This document shows, one piece after another, positions 24,605 to 37,687 of a stretch of 64,000 bases of DNA (the first letter of the stretch is position 1; each line of letters starts with the position of its first letter). The notes beneath the pieces are model-generated. The model was not told the origin of the DNA. It saw nothing but the letters and a program-made list of their open reading frames with translations, and did no database searches. The stretch covers positions 44,264 to 108,263 of the forward strand of contig JBBELK010000629.1 of NCBI GenBank assembly GCA_037783545.1, in the 5' to 3' direction. This DNA comes from Henricia sp. BOLD:AAB3569. Lineage: Eukaryota > Echinodermata > Asteroidea > Spinulosida > Echinasteridae. A program made the translations under genes and the position numbers.

Positions 24605-25495
24605 TCATGCAAACCGTGGCTGTCTGTACACACCTCTTTGGGGTACTCCTGAGTTGTGCGCATGCTCAGTCATTCGGACTGTCGTTAACGCACCGCAGTT
24701 TGGCTCGGCAATTTGGTCAAAGTGTGGTCCAAACGTCGGCAAATTTGGAGGTCGAAAAATGTTCCGACGAACTTCAAATTGTGCATGACCTAAACTCTCT
24801 ATATTGCGCACTTGTCATAAAAAATTGACAGACTTTCGCCGGGAAATGGCAGAGAAATTTCAAAGTTTAGAAAAAACTGGGTTGAGGCTTCCTGACTGCT
24901 CTCACGCAAACCGTGGCTGTCTGTACACACCTCTTTGGGGTACTCCTGAGTTGTGCGCATGCTCAGTCATTCGGACTGTCGTTAACGCACCGCAGTTTGG
25001 CTCGGCAATTTAGTCAAAGTGTGGTCCAAACGTCGGCAAATTTGGAGGTCGAAAAATGTTCCGACGAACTTCAAATTTTGCATGCCCTAAACTCTCTATA
25101 TTGCGCACTTGTCATAAAAAATTGACAGACTTTCGCCGGGAAATGGCAGAGAAATTTCAAAGTTTAGAAAAAACTGGGTTGAGGCTTCCTGACTGCTCTC
25201 ACGCAAACCGTGGCTGTCTGTACACACCTCTTTGGGGTACTCCTGAGTTGTGCGTATGCTCAGTCATTCGGACTGTCGTTAACGCACCGCAGTTTGGCTC
25301 GGCAATTTGGTCAAAGTGTGGTCCAAACGTCGGCAAATTTGGAGGTCGAAAAATGTTCCGACGAACTTCAGATTTTGCATGCCCTAAACTCTCTATATTG
25401 CGCACTTGTCATAAAAAATTGACAGACTTTCGCCGGGAAATGGCAGAGAAATTTCAAAGTTTAGAAAAAACTGGGTTGAGGCTTCCTGACTGCTC
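24605..25495 (+). repeat. Three-monomer block shared with 27,872-28,762
   Basis: CATGC+GACC (24,607), TTTAGTC (25,011) and TGCGTATGCTC with CAGATTTTG (25,252 onward) recur in the same order 3,267 bp downstream (11 x 297). The first monomer has CAAATTGTGCATGACC here and CAAATGTTGCATGACC in the downstream copy, so one or both have changed since. Confidence 0.76.
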
Positions 25496-26980
25496 TCACG
25501 CAAACCGTGGCTGTCTGTACACACCTCTTTGGGGTACTCCTGAGTTGTGCGCATGCTCAGTCATTCGGACTGTCGTTAACGCACCGCAGTTTGGCTCGGC
25601 AATTTGGTCAAAGTGTGGTCCAAACGTCGGCAAATTTGGAGGTCGAAAAATGTTCCGACGAACTTCAAATTTTGCATGCCCTAAACTCTCTATATTGCGC
25701 ACTTGTCATAAAACATTGACAGACTTTCGCCGGGAAATGGCAGAGAAATTTCAAAGTTTAGAAAAAACTGGGTTGAGGTTTCCTGACTGCTCTCACGCAA
25801 ACCGTGGCTGTCTGTACACACCTCTTTGGGGTACTCCTGAGTTGTGCGCATGCTCAGTCATTCGGACTGTCGTTAACGCACCGCAGTTTGGCTCGGCAAT
25901 TTGGTCAAAGTGTGGTCCAAACGTCGGCAAATTTGGAGGTCGAAAAATGTTCCGACGAACTTCAAATTTTGCATGACCTAAACTCTCTATATTGCGCACT
26001 TGTCATAAAAAATTGACAGACTTTCGCCGGGAAATGGCAGAGAAATTTCAAAGTTTAGAAAAAACTGGGTTGAGGCTTCCTGACTGCTCTCACGCAAACC
26101 GTGGCTGTCTGTACACACCTCTTTGGGGTACTCCTGAGTTGTGCGCATGCTCAGTCATTCGGACTGTCGTTAACGCACCGCAGTTTGGCTCGGCAATTTG
26201 GTCAAAGTGTGGTCCAAACGTCGGCAAATTTGGAGGTCGAAAAATGTTCCGACGAACTTCAGATTTTGCATGCCCTAAACTCTCTATATTGCGCACTTGT
26301 CATAAAAAATTGACAGACTTTCGCCGGGAAATGGCAGAGAAATTTCAAAGTTTAGAAAAAACTGGGTTGAGGCTTCCTGACTGCTCTCATGCAAACCGTG
26401 GCTGTCTGTACACACCTCTTTGGGGTACTCCTGAGTTGTGCGCATGCTCAGTCATTCGGACTGTCGTTAACGCACCGCAGTTTGGCTCGGCAATTTGGTC
26501 AAAGTGTGGTCCAAACGTCGGCAAATTTGGAGGTCGAAAAATGTTCCGACGAACTTCAAATTTTGCATGACCTAAACTCTCTATATTGCGCACTTGTCAT
26601 ACAAAATTGACAGACTTTCGCCGGGAAATGGCAGAGGAATTTCAAAGTTTAGAAAAAACTGGGTTGAGGCTTCCTGACTGCTCTCATGCAAACCGTGGCT
26701 GTCTGTACACACCTCTTTGGGGTACTCCTGAGTTGTGCGCATGCTCAGTCATTCGGACTGTCGTTAACGCACCGCAGTTTGGCTCGGCAATTTAGTCAAA
26801 GTGTGGTCCAAACGTCGGCAAATTTGGAGGTCGAAAAATGTTCCGACGAACTTCAGATTTTGCATGCCCTAAACTCTCTATATTGCGCACTTGTCATAAA
26901 AAATTGACAGACTTTCGCCGGGAAATGGCAGAGAAATTTCAAAGTTTAGAAAAAACTGGGTTGAGGCTTCCTGACTGCTC
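25496..26980 (+). repeat. 5-monomer HOR, copy 1 (1,485 bp)
   Basis: Marked by CATAAAACATTGAC (near 25,710) and TTGAGGTTTCCTGAC (near 25,775), then GCATGACC, CAGATTTTG, CATGC+GACC and TTTAGTC monomers. The same order follows 1,485 bp later. Private changes here include CATACAAAATTG (near 26,600), GCAGAGGAATTTC (near 26,632), and CATGCAAACC together with CAGATTTTG in the TTTAGTC monomer. Confidence 0.84.
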
Positions 26981-28465
26981 TCACGCAAACCGTGGATGTC
27001 TGTACACACCTCTTTGGGGTACTCCTGAGTTGTGCGCATGCTCAGTCATTCGGACTGTCGTTAACGCACCGCAGTTTGGCTCGGCAATTTGGTCAAAGTG
27101 TGGTCCAAACGTCGGCAAATTTGGAGGTCGAAAAATGTTCCGACGAACTTCAAATTTTGCATGCCCTAAACTCTCTATATTGCGCACTTGTCATAAAACA
27201 TTGACAGACTTTCGCCGGGAAATGGCAGAGAAATTTCAAAGTTTAGAAAAAACTGGGTTGAGGTTTCCTGACTGCTCTCACGCAAACCGTGGCTGTCTGT
27301 ACACACCTCTTTGGGGTACTCCTGAGTTGTGCGCATGCTCAGTCATTCGGACTGTCGTTAACGCACCGCAGTTTGGCTCGGCAATTTGGTCAAAGTGTGG
27401 TCCAAACGTCGGCAAATTTGGAGGTCGAAAAATGTTCCGACGAACTTCAAATTTTGCATGACCTAAACTCTCTATATTGCGCACTTGTCATAAAAAATTG
27501 ACAGAATTTCGCCGGGAAATGGCAGAGAAATTTCAAAGTTTAGAAAAAACTGGGTTGAGGCTTCCTGACTGCTCTCACGCAAACCGTGGCTGTCTGTACA
27601 CACCTCTTTGGGGTACTCCTGAGTTGTGCGCATGCTCAGTCATTCGGACTGTCGTTAACGCACCGCAGTTTGGCTCGGCAATTTGGTCAAAGTGTGGTCC
27701 AAACGTCGGCAAATTTGGAGGTCGAAAAATGTTCCGACGAACTTCAGATTTTGCATGCCCTAAACTCTCTATATTGCGCACTTGTCATAAAAAATTGACA
27801 GACTTTCGCCGGGAAATGGCAGAGAAATTTCAAAGTTTAGAAAAAACTGGGTTGAGGCTTCCTGACTGCTCTCATGCAAACCGTGGCTGTCTGTACACAC
27901 CTCTTTGGGGTACTCCTGAGTTGTGCGCATGCTCAGTCATTCGGACTGTCGTTAACGCACCGCAGTTTGGCTCGGCAATTTGGTCAAAGTGTGGTCCAAA
28001 CGTCGGCAAATTTGGAGGTCGAAAAATGTTCCGACGAACTTCAAATGTTGCATGACCTAAACTCTCTATATTGCGCACTTGTCATAAAAAATTGACAGAC
28101 TTTCGCCGGGAAATGGCAGAGAAATTTCAAAGTTTAGAAAAAACTGGGTTGAGGCTTCCTGACTGCTCTCACGCAAACCGTGGCTGTCTGTACACACCTC
28201 TTTGGGGTACTCCTGAGTTGTGCGCATGCTCAGTCATTCGGACTGTCGTTAACGCACCGCAGTTTGGCTCGGCAATTTAGTCAAAGTGTGGTCCAAACGT
28301 CGGCAAATTTGGAGGTCGAAAAATGTTCCGACGAACTTCAAATTTTGCATGCCCTAAACTCTCTATATTGCGCACTTGTCATAAAAAATTGACAGACTTT
28401 CGCCGGGAAATGGCAGAGAAATTTCAAAGTTTAGAAAAAACTGGGTTGAGGCTTCCTGACTGCTC
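26981..28465 (+). repeat. 5-monomer HOR, copy 2 (1,485 bp)
   Basis: Tandem copy of 25,496-26,980 with CATAAAACATTGAC (near 27,195) and TTGAGGTTTCCTGAC (near 27,260). Private changes are CCGTGGATGTC (near 26,995), GACAGAATTTCGCC (near 27,503) and CAAATGTTGCATG (near 28,045). The last two monomers match 24,605-25,198 better than the first HOR copy, so at least two overlapping exchange events shaped this stretch. Confidence 0.82.
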
Positions 28466-29357
28466 TCACGCAAACCGTGGCTGTCTGTACACACCTCTTT
28501 GGGGTACTCCTGAGTTGTGCGTATGCTCAGTCATTCGGACTGTCGTTAACGCACCGCAGTTTGGCTCGGCAATTTGGTCAAAGTGTGGTCCAAACGTCGG
28601 CAAATTTGGAGGTCGAAAAATGTTCCGACGAACTTCAGATTTTGCATGCCCTAAACTCTCTATATTGCGCACTTGTCATAAAAAATTGACAGACTTTCGC
28701 CGGGAAATGGCAGAGAAATTTCAAAGTTTAGAAAAAACTGGGTTGAGGCTTCCTGACTGCTCTCACGCAAACCGTGGCTGTCTGTACACACCTCTTTGGG
28801 GTACTCCTGAGTTGTGCGCATGCTCAGTCATTCGGACTGTCGTTAACGCACCGCAGTTTGGCTCGGCAATTTGGTCAAAGTGTGGTCCAAACGTCGGCAA
28901 ATTTGGAGGTCGAAAAATGTTCCGACGAACTTCAAATTTTGCATGCCCTAAACTCTCTATATTGCGCACTTGTCATAAAAAAATTGACAGACTTTCGCCG
29001 GGAAATGGCAGAGAAATTTCAAAGTTTAGAAAAAACTGGGTTGAGGCTTCCTGACTGCTCTCACGCAAACCGTGGCTGTCTGTACACACCTCTTTGGGGT
29101 ACTCCTGAGTTGTGCGCATGCTCAGTCATTCGGACTGTCGTTAACGCACCGCAGTTTGGCTCGGCAATTTGGTCAAAGTGTGGTCCAAACGTCGGCAAAT
29201 TTGGAGGTCGAAAAATGTTCCGACGAACTTCAAATTTTGCATGCCCTAAACTCTCTATATTGCGCACTTGTCATAAAAAATTGACAGACTTTCGCCGGGA
29301 AATGGCAGAGAAATTTCAAAGTTTAGAAAAAACTGGGTTGAGGCTTCCTGACTGCTC
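28466..29357 (+). repeat. Satellite block: end of the GACC/TTTAG domain
   Basis: Three monomers. The first carries TGCGTATGCTC and CAGATTTTG as at 25,199; the next two are close to consensus, and one has a 7-A run after GTCAT (near 28,979) giving 298 bp. After this point the GCATGACC and TTTAGTC markers stop, except for one isolated monomer at 33,227-33,523. Confidence 0.75.
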
Positions 29358-30247
29358 TCACGCAAACCGTGGCTGTCTGTACACACCTCTTTGGGGTACT
29401 CCTGAGTTGTGCGCATGCTCAGTCATTCGGACTGTCGTTAACGCACCGCAGTTTGGCTCGGCAATTTGGTCAAAGTGTGGTCCAAACGTCGGCAAATTTG
29501 GAGTTCGAAAAATGTTCCGACGAACTTCAAATTTTGCATGCCCTAAACTCTCTATATTGCGCACTTGTCATAAAAAAATTTACAGACTTTCGCCGGGAAA
29601 TGGCAGAGAAATTTCAAAGTTTAGAAAAAAACTGGGTTGAGGCTTCCTGACTGCTCTCACGCAAACCGTGGCTGTCTGTACACACCTCTTTGGGGTACTC
29701 CTGAGTTGTGCGCATGATCAGTCATTCGGACTGTCGTTAACGCACCGCAGTTTGGCTCGGCAATTTTGTCAAAGTGTGGTCCAAACGTCGGCAAATTTGG
29801 AGGTCGAAAAATGTTCCGACGAACTTCAAATTTTGCATGCCCTAAACTCTCTATATTGCGCACTTGTCATAAAAAAATTTACAGACTTTCGCCGGGAAAT
29901 GGCAGAGAAATTTCAAAGTTTAGAAAAAAACTGGGTTGAGGCTTCCTGACTGCTCTCACGCAAACCGTGGCTGTCTGTACACACCTCTTTGGGGTACTCC
30001 TGAGTTGTGCGCATGATCAGTCATTCGGACTGTCGTTAACGCACCGCAGTTTGGCTCGGCAATTTTGTCAAAGTGTGGTCCAAACGTCGGCAAATTTGGA
30101 GGTCGAAAAATGTTCCGACGAACTTCAAATTTTGCATGCCCTAAACTCTCTATATTGCGCACTTGTCATAACAAATTGACAGACTTTCGCCGGGAAATGG
30201 CAGAGAAATTTCAAAGTTTAGAAAAAAACTGGGTTGAGGCTTCCTGA
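29358..30247 (+). repeat. Tandem 299-bp monomers with lengthened A-runs
   Basis: Units starting near 29,358, 29,657 and 29,956 are spaced 299 bp. TAAAAAAATTTACAG plus a 7-A run near the end of the unit add two bases each. The second and third also share GCGCATGATCAG and CAATTTTGTCAAAG and look like a fresh single-monomer duplication. The third returns to CATAACAAATTGACAG. Confidence 0.82.
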
Positions 30248-33200
30248 CTGCTCTCACGCAAACCGTGGCTGTCTGTACACACCTCTTTGGGGTACTCCTG
30301 AGTTGTGCGCATGCTCAGTCATTCGGACTGTCGTTAACGCACCGCAGTTTGGCTCGGCAATTTGGTCAAAGTGTGGTCCAAACGTCGGCAAATTTGGAGG
30401 TCGAAAAATGTTCCGACGAACTTCAAATTTTGCATGCCCTAAACTCTCTGTATTGCGCACTTGTCATAAAAAATTGACAGACTTTCGCCGGGAAATGGCA
30501 GAGAAATTTCAAAGTTTAGAAAAAACTGGGTTGAGGCTTCCTGACTGCTCTCACGCAAACCGTGGCTGTCTGTACACACCTCTTTGGGGTACTCCTGAGT
30601 TGTGCGCATGCTCAGTCATTCGGACTGTCGTTAACGCACCGCAGTTTGGCTCGGCAATTTGGTCAAAGTGTGGTCCAAACGTCGGCAAATTTGGAGGTCG
30701 AAAAATGTTCCGACGAACTTCAAATTTTGCATGCCCTAAACTCTCTATATTGCGCACTTGTCATAAAAAATTGACAGACTTTCGCCGGGAAATGGCAGAG
30801 AAATTTCAAAGTTTAGAAAAAACTGGGTTGAGGCTTCCTGACTGCTCTCACGCAAACCGTGGCTGTCTGTACACACCTCTTTGGGGTACTCCTGAGTTGT
30901 GCGCATGCTCAGTCATTCGGACTGTCGTTAACGCAACGCAGTTTGGCTCGGCAATTTTGTCAAAGTGTGGTCTAAACGTCGGCAAATTTGGAGGTCGAAA
31001 AATTTTCCGACGAACTTCAAATTTTGCATGCCCTAAACTCTCTATATTGCGCACTTGTCATAAAAAATTGACAGACTTTCGCCGGGAAATGGCAGAGAAA
31101 TTTCAAAGTTTAGAAAAAAACTGGGTTGAGGCTTCCTGACTGCTCTCACGCAAACCGTGGCTGTCTGTACACACCTCTTTGGGGTACTCCTGAGTTGTGC
31201 GCATGCTCAGTCATTCGGACTGTCGTTAACGCACCGCAGTTTGGCTCGGCAATTTGGTCAAAGTGTGGTCCAAACGTCGGCAAATTTGGAGGTCGAAAAA
31301 TGTTCCGACGAACTTCAAATTTTGCATGCCCTAAACTCTCTATATTGCGCACTTGTCATAAACAATTGACAGACTTTCGCCGGGAAATGGCAGAGAAATT
31401 TCAAAGTTTAGAAAAAACTGGGTTGAGGCTTCCTGACTGCTCTCACGCAAACCGTGGCTGTCTGTACACACCTCTTTGGGGTACTCCTGAGTTGTGCGCA
31501 TGCTCAGTCATTCGGACTGTCGTTAACGCACCGCAGTTTGGCTCGGCAATTTGGTCAAAGTGTGGTCCAAACGTCGGCAAATTTGGAGGTCGAAAAATGT
31601 TCTGACGAACTTCAAATTTTGCATGCCCTAAACTCTCTATATTGCGCACTTGTCATAAAAAATTGACAGACTTTCGCCGGGAAATGGCAGAGAAATTTCA
31701 AAGTTTAGAAAAAACTGGGTTGAGGCTTCCTGACTGCTCTCACGCAAACCGTGGCTGTCTGTACACACCTCTTTGGGGTACTCCTGAGTTGTGCGCATGC
31801 TCAGTCATTCGGACTGTCGTTAACGCACCGCAGTTTGGCTCGGCAATTTGGTCAAAGTGTGGTCCAAACGTCGGCAAATTTGGAGGTCGAAAAATGTTCC
31901 GACGAACTTCAAATTTTGCATGCCCTAAACTCTCTATATTGCGCACTTGTCATAAAAAATTTACAGACTTTCGCCGGGAAATGGCAGAGAAATTTCAAAG
32001 TTTAGAAAAAAACTGGGTTGAGGCTTCCTGACTGCTCTCACGCAAACCGTGGCTGTCTGTACACACCTCTTTGGGGTACTCCTGAGTTGTGCGCATGCTC
32101 AGTCATTCGGACTGTCGTTAACGCACCGCAGTTTGGCTCGGCAATTTTGTCAAAGTGTGGTCTAAACGTCGGCAAATTTGGAGGTCGAAAAATGTTCCGA
32201 CGAACTTCAAATTTTGCATGCCCTAAACTCTCTATATTGCGCACTTGTCATAACAAATTGACAGACTTTCGCCGGGAAATTGCAGAGAAATTTCAAAGTT
32301 TAGAAAAAAACTGGGTTGAGGCTTCCTGACTGCTCTCACGCAAACCGTGGCTGTCTGTACACACCTCTTTGGGGTACTCCTGAGTTGTGCGCATGCTCAG
32401 TCATTCGGACTGTCGTTAACGCACCGCAGTTTGGTTCGGCAATTTGGTCAAAGTGTGGTCCAAACGTCGGCAAATTTGGAGGTCGAAAAATGTTCCGACG
32501 AACTTCAAATTTTGCATGCCCTAAACTCTCTATATTGCGCACTTGTCATAAAAAATTGACAGACTTTCGCCGGGAAATGGCAGAGAAATTTCAAAGTTTA
32601 GAAAAAACTGCGTTGAGGCTTCCTGACTGCTCTCACGCAAACCGTGGCTGTCTGTACACACCTCTTTGGGGTACTCCTGAGTTGTGCGCATGCTCAGTCA
32701 TTCGGACTGTCGTTGACGCACCGCAGTTTGGCTCGGCAATTTGGTCAAAGTGTGGTCCAAACGTCGGCAAATTTGGCGGTCGAAAAATGTTCCGACGAAC
32801 TTCAAATTTTGCATGCCCTAAACTCTCTATATTGCGCACTTGTCATAAAAAATTGACAGACTTTCGCCGGGAAATGGCAGAGAAATTTCAAAGTTTAGAA
32901 AAAACTGGGTTGAGGCTTCCTGACTGCTCTCACGCAAACCGTGGCTGTCTGTACACACCTCTTTGGGGTACTCCTGAGTTGTGCGCATGCTCAGTCATTC
33001 GGACTGTCGTTAACGCACCGCAGTTTGGCTCGGCAATTTGGTCAAAGTGTGGTCCAAACGTCGGCAAATTTGGAGGTCGAAAAATGTTCCGACGAACTTC
33101 AAATTTTGCATGCCCTAAACTCTCTATATTGCGCACTTGTCATACAAAATTGACAGACTTTCGCCGGGAAATGGCAGAGAAATTTCAAAGTTTAGAAAAA

Positions 33201-36200
33201 ACTGGGTTGAGGCTTCCTGACTGCTCTCATGCAAACCGTGGCTGTCTGTACACACCTCTTTGGGGTACTCCTGAGTTGTGCGCATGCTCAGTCATTCGGA
33301 CTGTCGTTAACGCACCGCAGTTTGGCTCGGCAATTTGGTCAAAGTGTGGTCCAAACGTCGGCAAATTTGGAGGTCGAAAAATGTTCCGACGAACTTCAAA
33401 TTTTGCATGACCTAAACTCTCTATATTGCGCACTTGTCATAAAAAATTGACAGACTTTCGCCGGGAAATGGCAGAGAAATTTCAAAGTTTAGAAAAAACT
33501 GGGTTGAGGCTTCCTGACTGCTCTCACGCAAACCGTGGCTGTCTGTACACACCTCTTTGGGGTACTCCTGAGTTGTGCGCATGCTCAGTCATTCGGACTG
33601 TCGTTAACGCACCGCAGTTTGGCTCGGCAATTTGGTCAAAGTGTGGTCCAAACGTCGGCAAATTTGGAGGTCGAAAAATGTTCCGACGAACTTCAAATTT
33701 TGCATGCCCTAAACTCTCTATATTGCGCACTTGTCATAAAAAATTGACAGACTTTCGCCGGGAAATGGCAGAGAAATTTCAAAGTTTAGAAAAAACTGGG
33801 TTGAGGCTTCCTGACTGCTCTCACGCAAACCGTGGCTGTCTGTACACACCTCTTTGGGGTACTCCTGAGTTGTGCGCATGCTCAGTCATTCGGACTGTCG
33901 TTAACGCACCGCAGTTTGGCTCGGCAATTTTGTCAAAGTGTGGTCTAAACGTCGGCAAATTTGGAGGTCGAAAAATTTTCCGACGAACTTCAAATTTTGC
34001 ATGCCCTAAACTCTCTATATTGCGCACTTGTCATAAAAAATTGACAGACTTTCGCCGTGAAATGGCAGAGAAATTTCAAAGTTTAGAAAAAAACTGGGTT
34101 GAGGCTTCCTGACTGCTCTCACGCAAACCGTGGCTGTCTGTACACACCTCTTTGGGGTACTCCTGAGTTGTGCGCATGCTCAGTCATTCGGACTGTCGTT
34201 AACGCACCGCAGTTTGGCTCGGCAATTTGGTCAAAGTGTGGTCCAAACGTCGGCAAATTTGGAGGTCGAAAAATGTTCCGACGAACTTCAAATTTTGCAT
34301 GCCCTAAACTCTCTATATTGCGCACTTGTCATAAAAAATTGACAGACTTTCGCCGGGAAATGGCAGAGAAATTTCAAAGTTTAGAAAAAACTGGGTTGAG
34401 GCTTCCTGACTGCTCTCACGCAAACCGTGGCTGTCTGTACACACCTCTTTGGGGTACTCCTGAGTTGTGCGCATGCTCAGTCATTCGGACTGTCGTTAAC
34501 GCACCGCAGTTTGGCTCGGCAATTTGGTCAAAGTGTGGTCCAAACGTCGGCAAATTTGGAGGTCGAAAAATGTTCCGACGAACTTCAAATTTTGCATGCC
34601 CTAAACTCTCTATATTGCGCACTTGTCATAAAAAATTGACAGACTTTCGCCGGGAAATGGCAGAGAAATTTCAAAGTTTAGAAAAAACTGGGTTGAGGCT
34701 TCCTGACTGCTCTCACGCAAACCGTGGCTGTCTGTACACACCTCTTTGGGGTACTCCTGAGTTGTGCGCATGCTCAGTCATTCGGACTGTCGTTAACGCA
34801 CCGCAGTTTGGCTCGGCAATTTGGTCAAAGTGTGGTCCAAACGTCGGCAAATTTGGAGGTCGAAAAATGTTCCGACGAACTTCAGATTTTGCATGCCCTA
34901 AACTCTCTATATTGCGCACTTGTCATAAAAAATTTACAGACTTTCGCCGGGAAATGGCAGAGAAATTTCAAAGTTTAGAAAAAACTGGGTTGAGGCTTCC
35001 TGACTGCTCTCACGCAAACCGTGGCTGTCTGTACACACCTCTTTGGGGTACTCCTGAGTTGTGCGCATGCTCAGTCATTCGGACTGTCGTTAACGCACCG
35101 CAGTTTGGCTCGGCAATTTGGTCAAAGTGTGGTCCAAACGTCGGCAAATTTGGAGGTCGAAAAATGTTCTGACGAACTTCAAATTTTGCATGCCCTAAAC
35201 TCTCTATATTGCGCACTTGTCATAAGAAATTGACAGACTTTCGCCGGGAAATGGCAGAGAAATTTCAAAGTTTAGAAAAAACTGGGTTGAGGCTTCCTGA
35301 CTGCTCTCACGCAAACCGTGGCTGTCTGTACACACCTCTTTGGGGTACTCCTGAGTTGTGCGCATGCTCAGTCATTCGGACTGTCGTTAACGCACCGCAG
35401 TTTGGCTCGGCAATTTGGTCAAAGTGTGGTCCAAACGTCGGCAAATTTGGAGGTCGAAAAATGTTCCGACGAACTTCAAATTTTGCATGCCCTAAACTCT
35501 CTATATTGCGCACTTGTCATAAAAAAATTACAAACTTTCGCCGGGAAATGGCAGAGAAATTTCAAAGTTTAGAAAAAAACTGGGTTGAGGCTTCCTGACT
35601 GCTCTCACGCAAACCGTGGCTGTCTGTACACACCTCTTTGGGGTACTCCTGAGTTGTGCGCATGCTCAGTCATTCGGATCGACTGTCGTTAACGCACCGC
35701 AGTTTGGCTCGGCAATTTTGTCAAAGTGTGGTCTAAACGTCGGCCAATTTGGAGGTCGAAAAATGTTCCGACGAACTTCAAATTTTGCATGCCCTAAACT
35801 CTCTATATTGCGCACTTGTCATAAAAAATTGACAGACTTTCGCCGGGAAATGGCAGAGAAATTTCAAAGTTTAGAAAAAACTGCGTTGAGGCTTCCTGAC
35901 TGCTCTCACGCAAACCGTGGCTGTCTGTAAACACCTCTTTGGGGTACTCCTGAGTTGTGCGCATGCTCAGTCATTCGGACTGTCGTTAACGCACCGCAGT
36001 TTGGCTCGGCAATTTGGTCAAAGTGTGGTCCAAACGTCGGCAAATTTGGAGGGCGAAAAATGTTCCGACGAACTTCAAATTTTGCATGCCCTAAACTCTC
36101 TATATTGCGCACTTGTCATAAAAAATTGACAGACTTTCGCCGGGAAATGGCAGAGAAATTTCAAAGTTTAGAAAAAACTGGGTTGAGGCTTCCTGACTGC

Positions 36201-36400
36201 TCTCACGCAAACCGTGGCTGTCTGTACACACCTCTTTGGGGTACTCCTGAGTTGTGCGCATGCTCAGTCATTCGGACTGTCGTTAACGCACCGCAGTTTG
36301 GCTCGGCAATTTGGTAAAAGTGTGGTCCAAACGTCGGCAAATTTGGAGGTCGAAAAATTTTCCGACGAACTTCAAATTTTGCATGCCCTAAACTCTCTAT
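30248..36400 (+). repeat. Satellite block E: overlapping 10- and 12-monomer duplications
   Basis: CAATTTTGTC with GTGGTCTAAACGTC and AAAAATTTTCCG (30,950-31,010) recurs at 33,925-33,980, an offset of 2,973 bp. GTTCTGACGAAC (near 31,600) recurs near 35,167, an offset of 3,567 bp. GTCTAAACG also occurs near 32,160 and 35,731, and ACTGCGTTGAGG near 32,608 and 35,881. A 4-bp insertion gives CATTCGGATCGACTG near 35,675 and a ~301-bp unit. CTGTAAACACC near 35,926 matches the first monomer of the window. One monomer at 33,227 carries both CATGCAAACC and GCATGACC, otherwise seen only left of 28.1 kb. Confidence 0.76.
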
Positions 36401-37687
36401 ATTGCGCACTTGTCATAAAAAATTGACAGACTTTCGCCGGGAAATGGCAGAGAAATTTCAAAGTTTAGAAAAAACTGGGTTGAGGCTTCCTGACTGCTCT
36501 CACGCAAACCGTGGCTGTCTGTACACACCTCTTTGGGGTACTCCTGAGTTGTGCGCATGCTCAGTCATTCGGACTGTCGTTAACGCACTGCAGTTTGGCT
36601 CGGCAATTTGGTCAAAGTGTGGTCCAAACGTCGGCAAATTTGGAGGTCGAAAAATGTTCCGACGAACTTCAAATTTTGCATGCCCTAAACTCTCTATATT
36701 GCGCACTTGTCATACAAAATTGACAGACTTTCGCCGGGAAATGGCAGAGAAATTTCAAAGTTTAGAAAAAACTGGGTTGAGGCTTCCTGACTGCTCTCAC
36801 GCAAACCGTGGCTGTCTGTACACACCTCTTTGGGGTACTCCTGAGTTGTGCGCATGCTCAGTCATTCGGACTGTCGTTAACGCACCGCAGTTTGGCTCGG
36901 CAATTTGGTCAAAGTGTGGTCCAAACGTCGGCAAATTTGGAGGTCGAAAAATGTTCCGACGAACTTCAAATTTTGCATGCCCTAAACTCTCTATATTGCG
37001 CACTTGTCATAAAAAATTGACAGACTTTCGCCGGGAAATGGCAGAGAAATTTCAAAGTTTAGAAAAAACTGGGTTGAGGCTTCCTGACTGCTCTCACGCA
37101 AACCGTGGCTGTCTGTACACACCTCTTTGGGGTACTCCTGAGTTGTGCGCATGCTCAGTCATTCGGACTGTCGTTAACGCACCGCAGTTTGGCTCGGCAA
37201 TTTGGTCAAAGTGTGGTCCAAACGTCGGAAAATTTGGAGGTCGAAAAATGTTCCGACGAACTTCAAATTTTGCATGCCCTAAAATCTCTATATTGCGCAC
37301 TTGTCATAAAAAATTGGCAGACTTTCGCCGGGAAATGGCAGAGAAATTTCAAAGTTTAGAAAAAACTGGGTTGAGACTTCCTGACTGCTCTCACGCAAAC
37401 CGTGGCTGTCTGTACACACCTCTTTGGGGTACTCCTGAGTTGTGCGCATGCTCAGTCATTCGGACTGTCGTTAACGCACCGCAGTTTGGCTCGGCAATTT
37501 GGTCAAAGTGTGGTCCAAACGTCGGCAAATTTGGAGGTCGAAAAATGTTCCGACGAACTTCAAATTTTGCATGCCCTAAACTCTCTATATTGCGCACTTG
37601 TCATAAAAAATTGACAGACTTTCGCCGGGAAATGGCAGAGAAATTTCAAAGTTTAGAAAAAACTGGGTTGAGGCTTCCTCACTGCTC
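36401..37687 (+). repeat. Satellite block F1: monomers before the local duplication
   Basis: Four monomers. Recognisable variants are GCACTGCAG (near 36,587), CATACAAAATTG (near 36,712), and one unit combining GTCGGAAAATTTGG, CTAAAATCTC, AAATTGGCAGAC and TTGAGACTTCC (37,227-37,380). That last combination, with small changes, reappears at about 42,300-42,475. The marker CCTCACTGC begins at 37,677. Confidence 0.75.
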
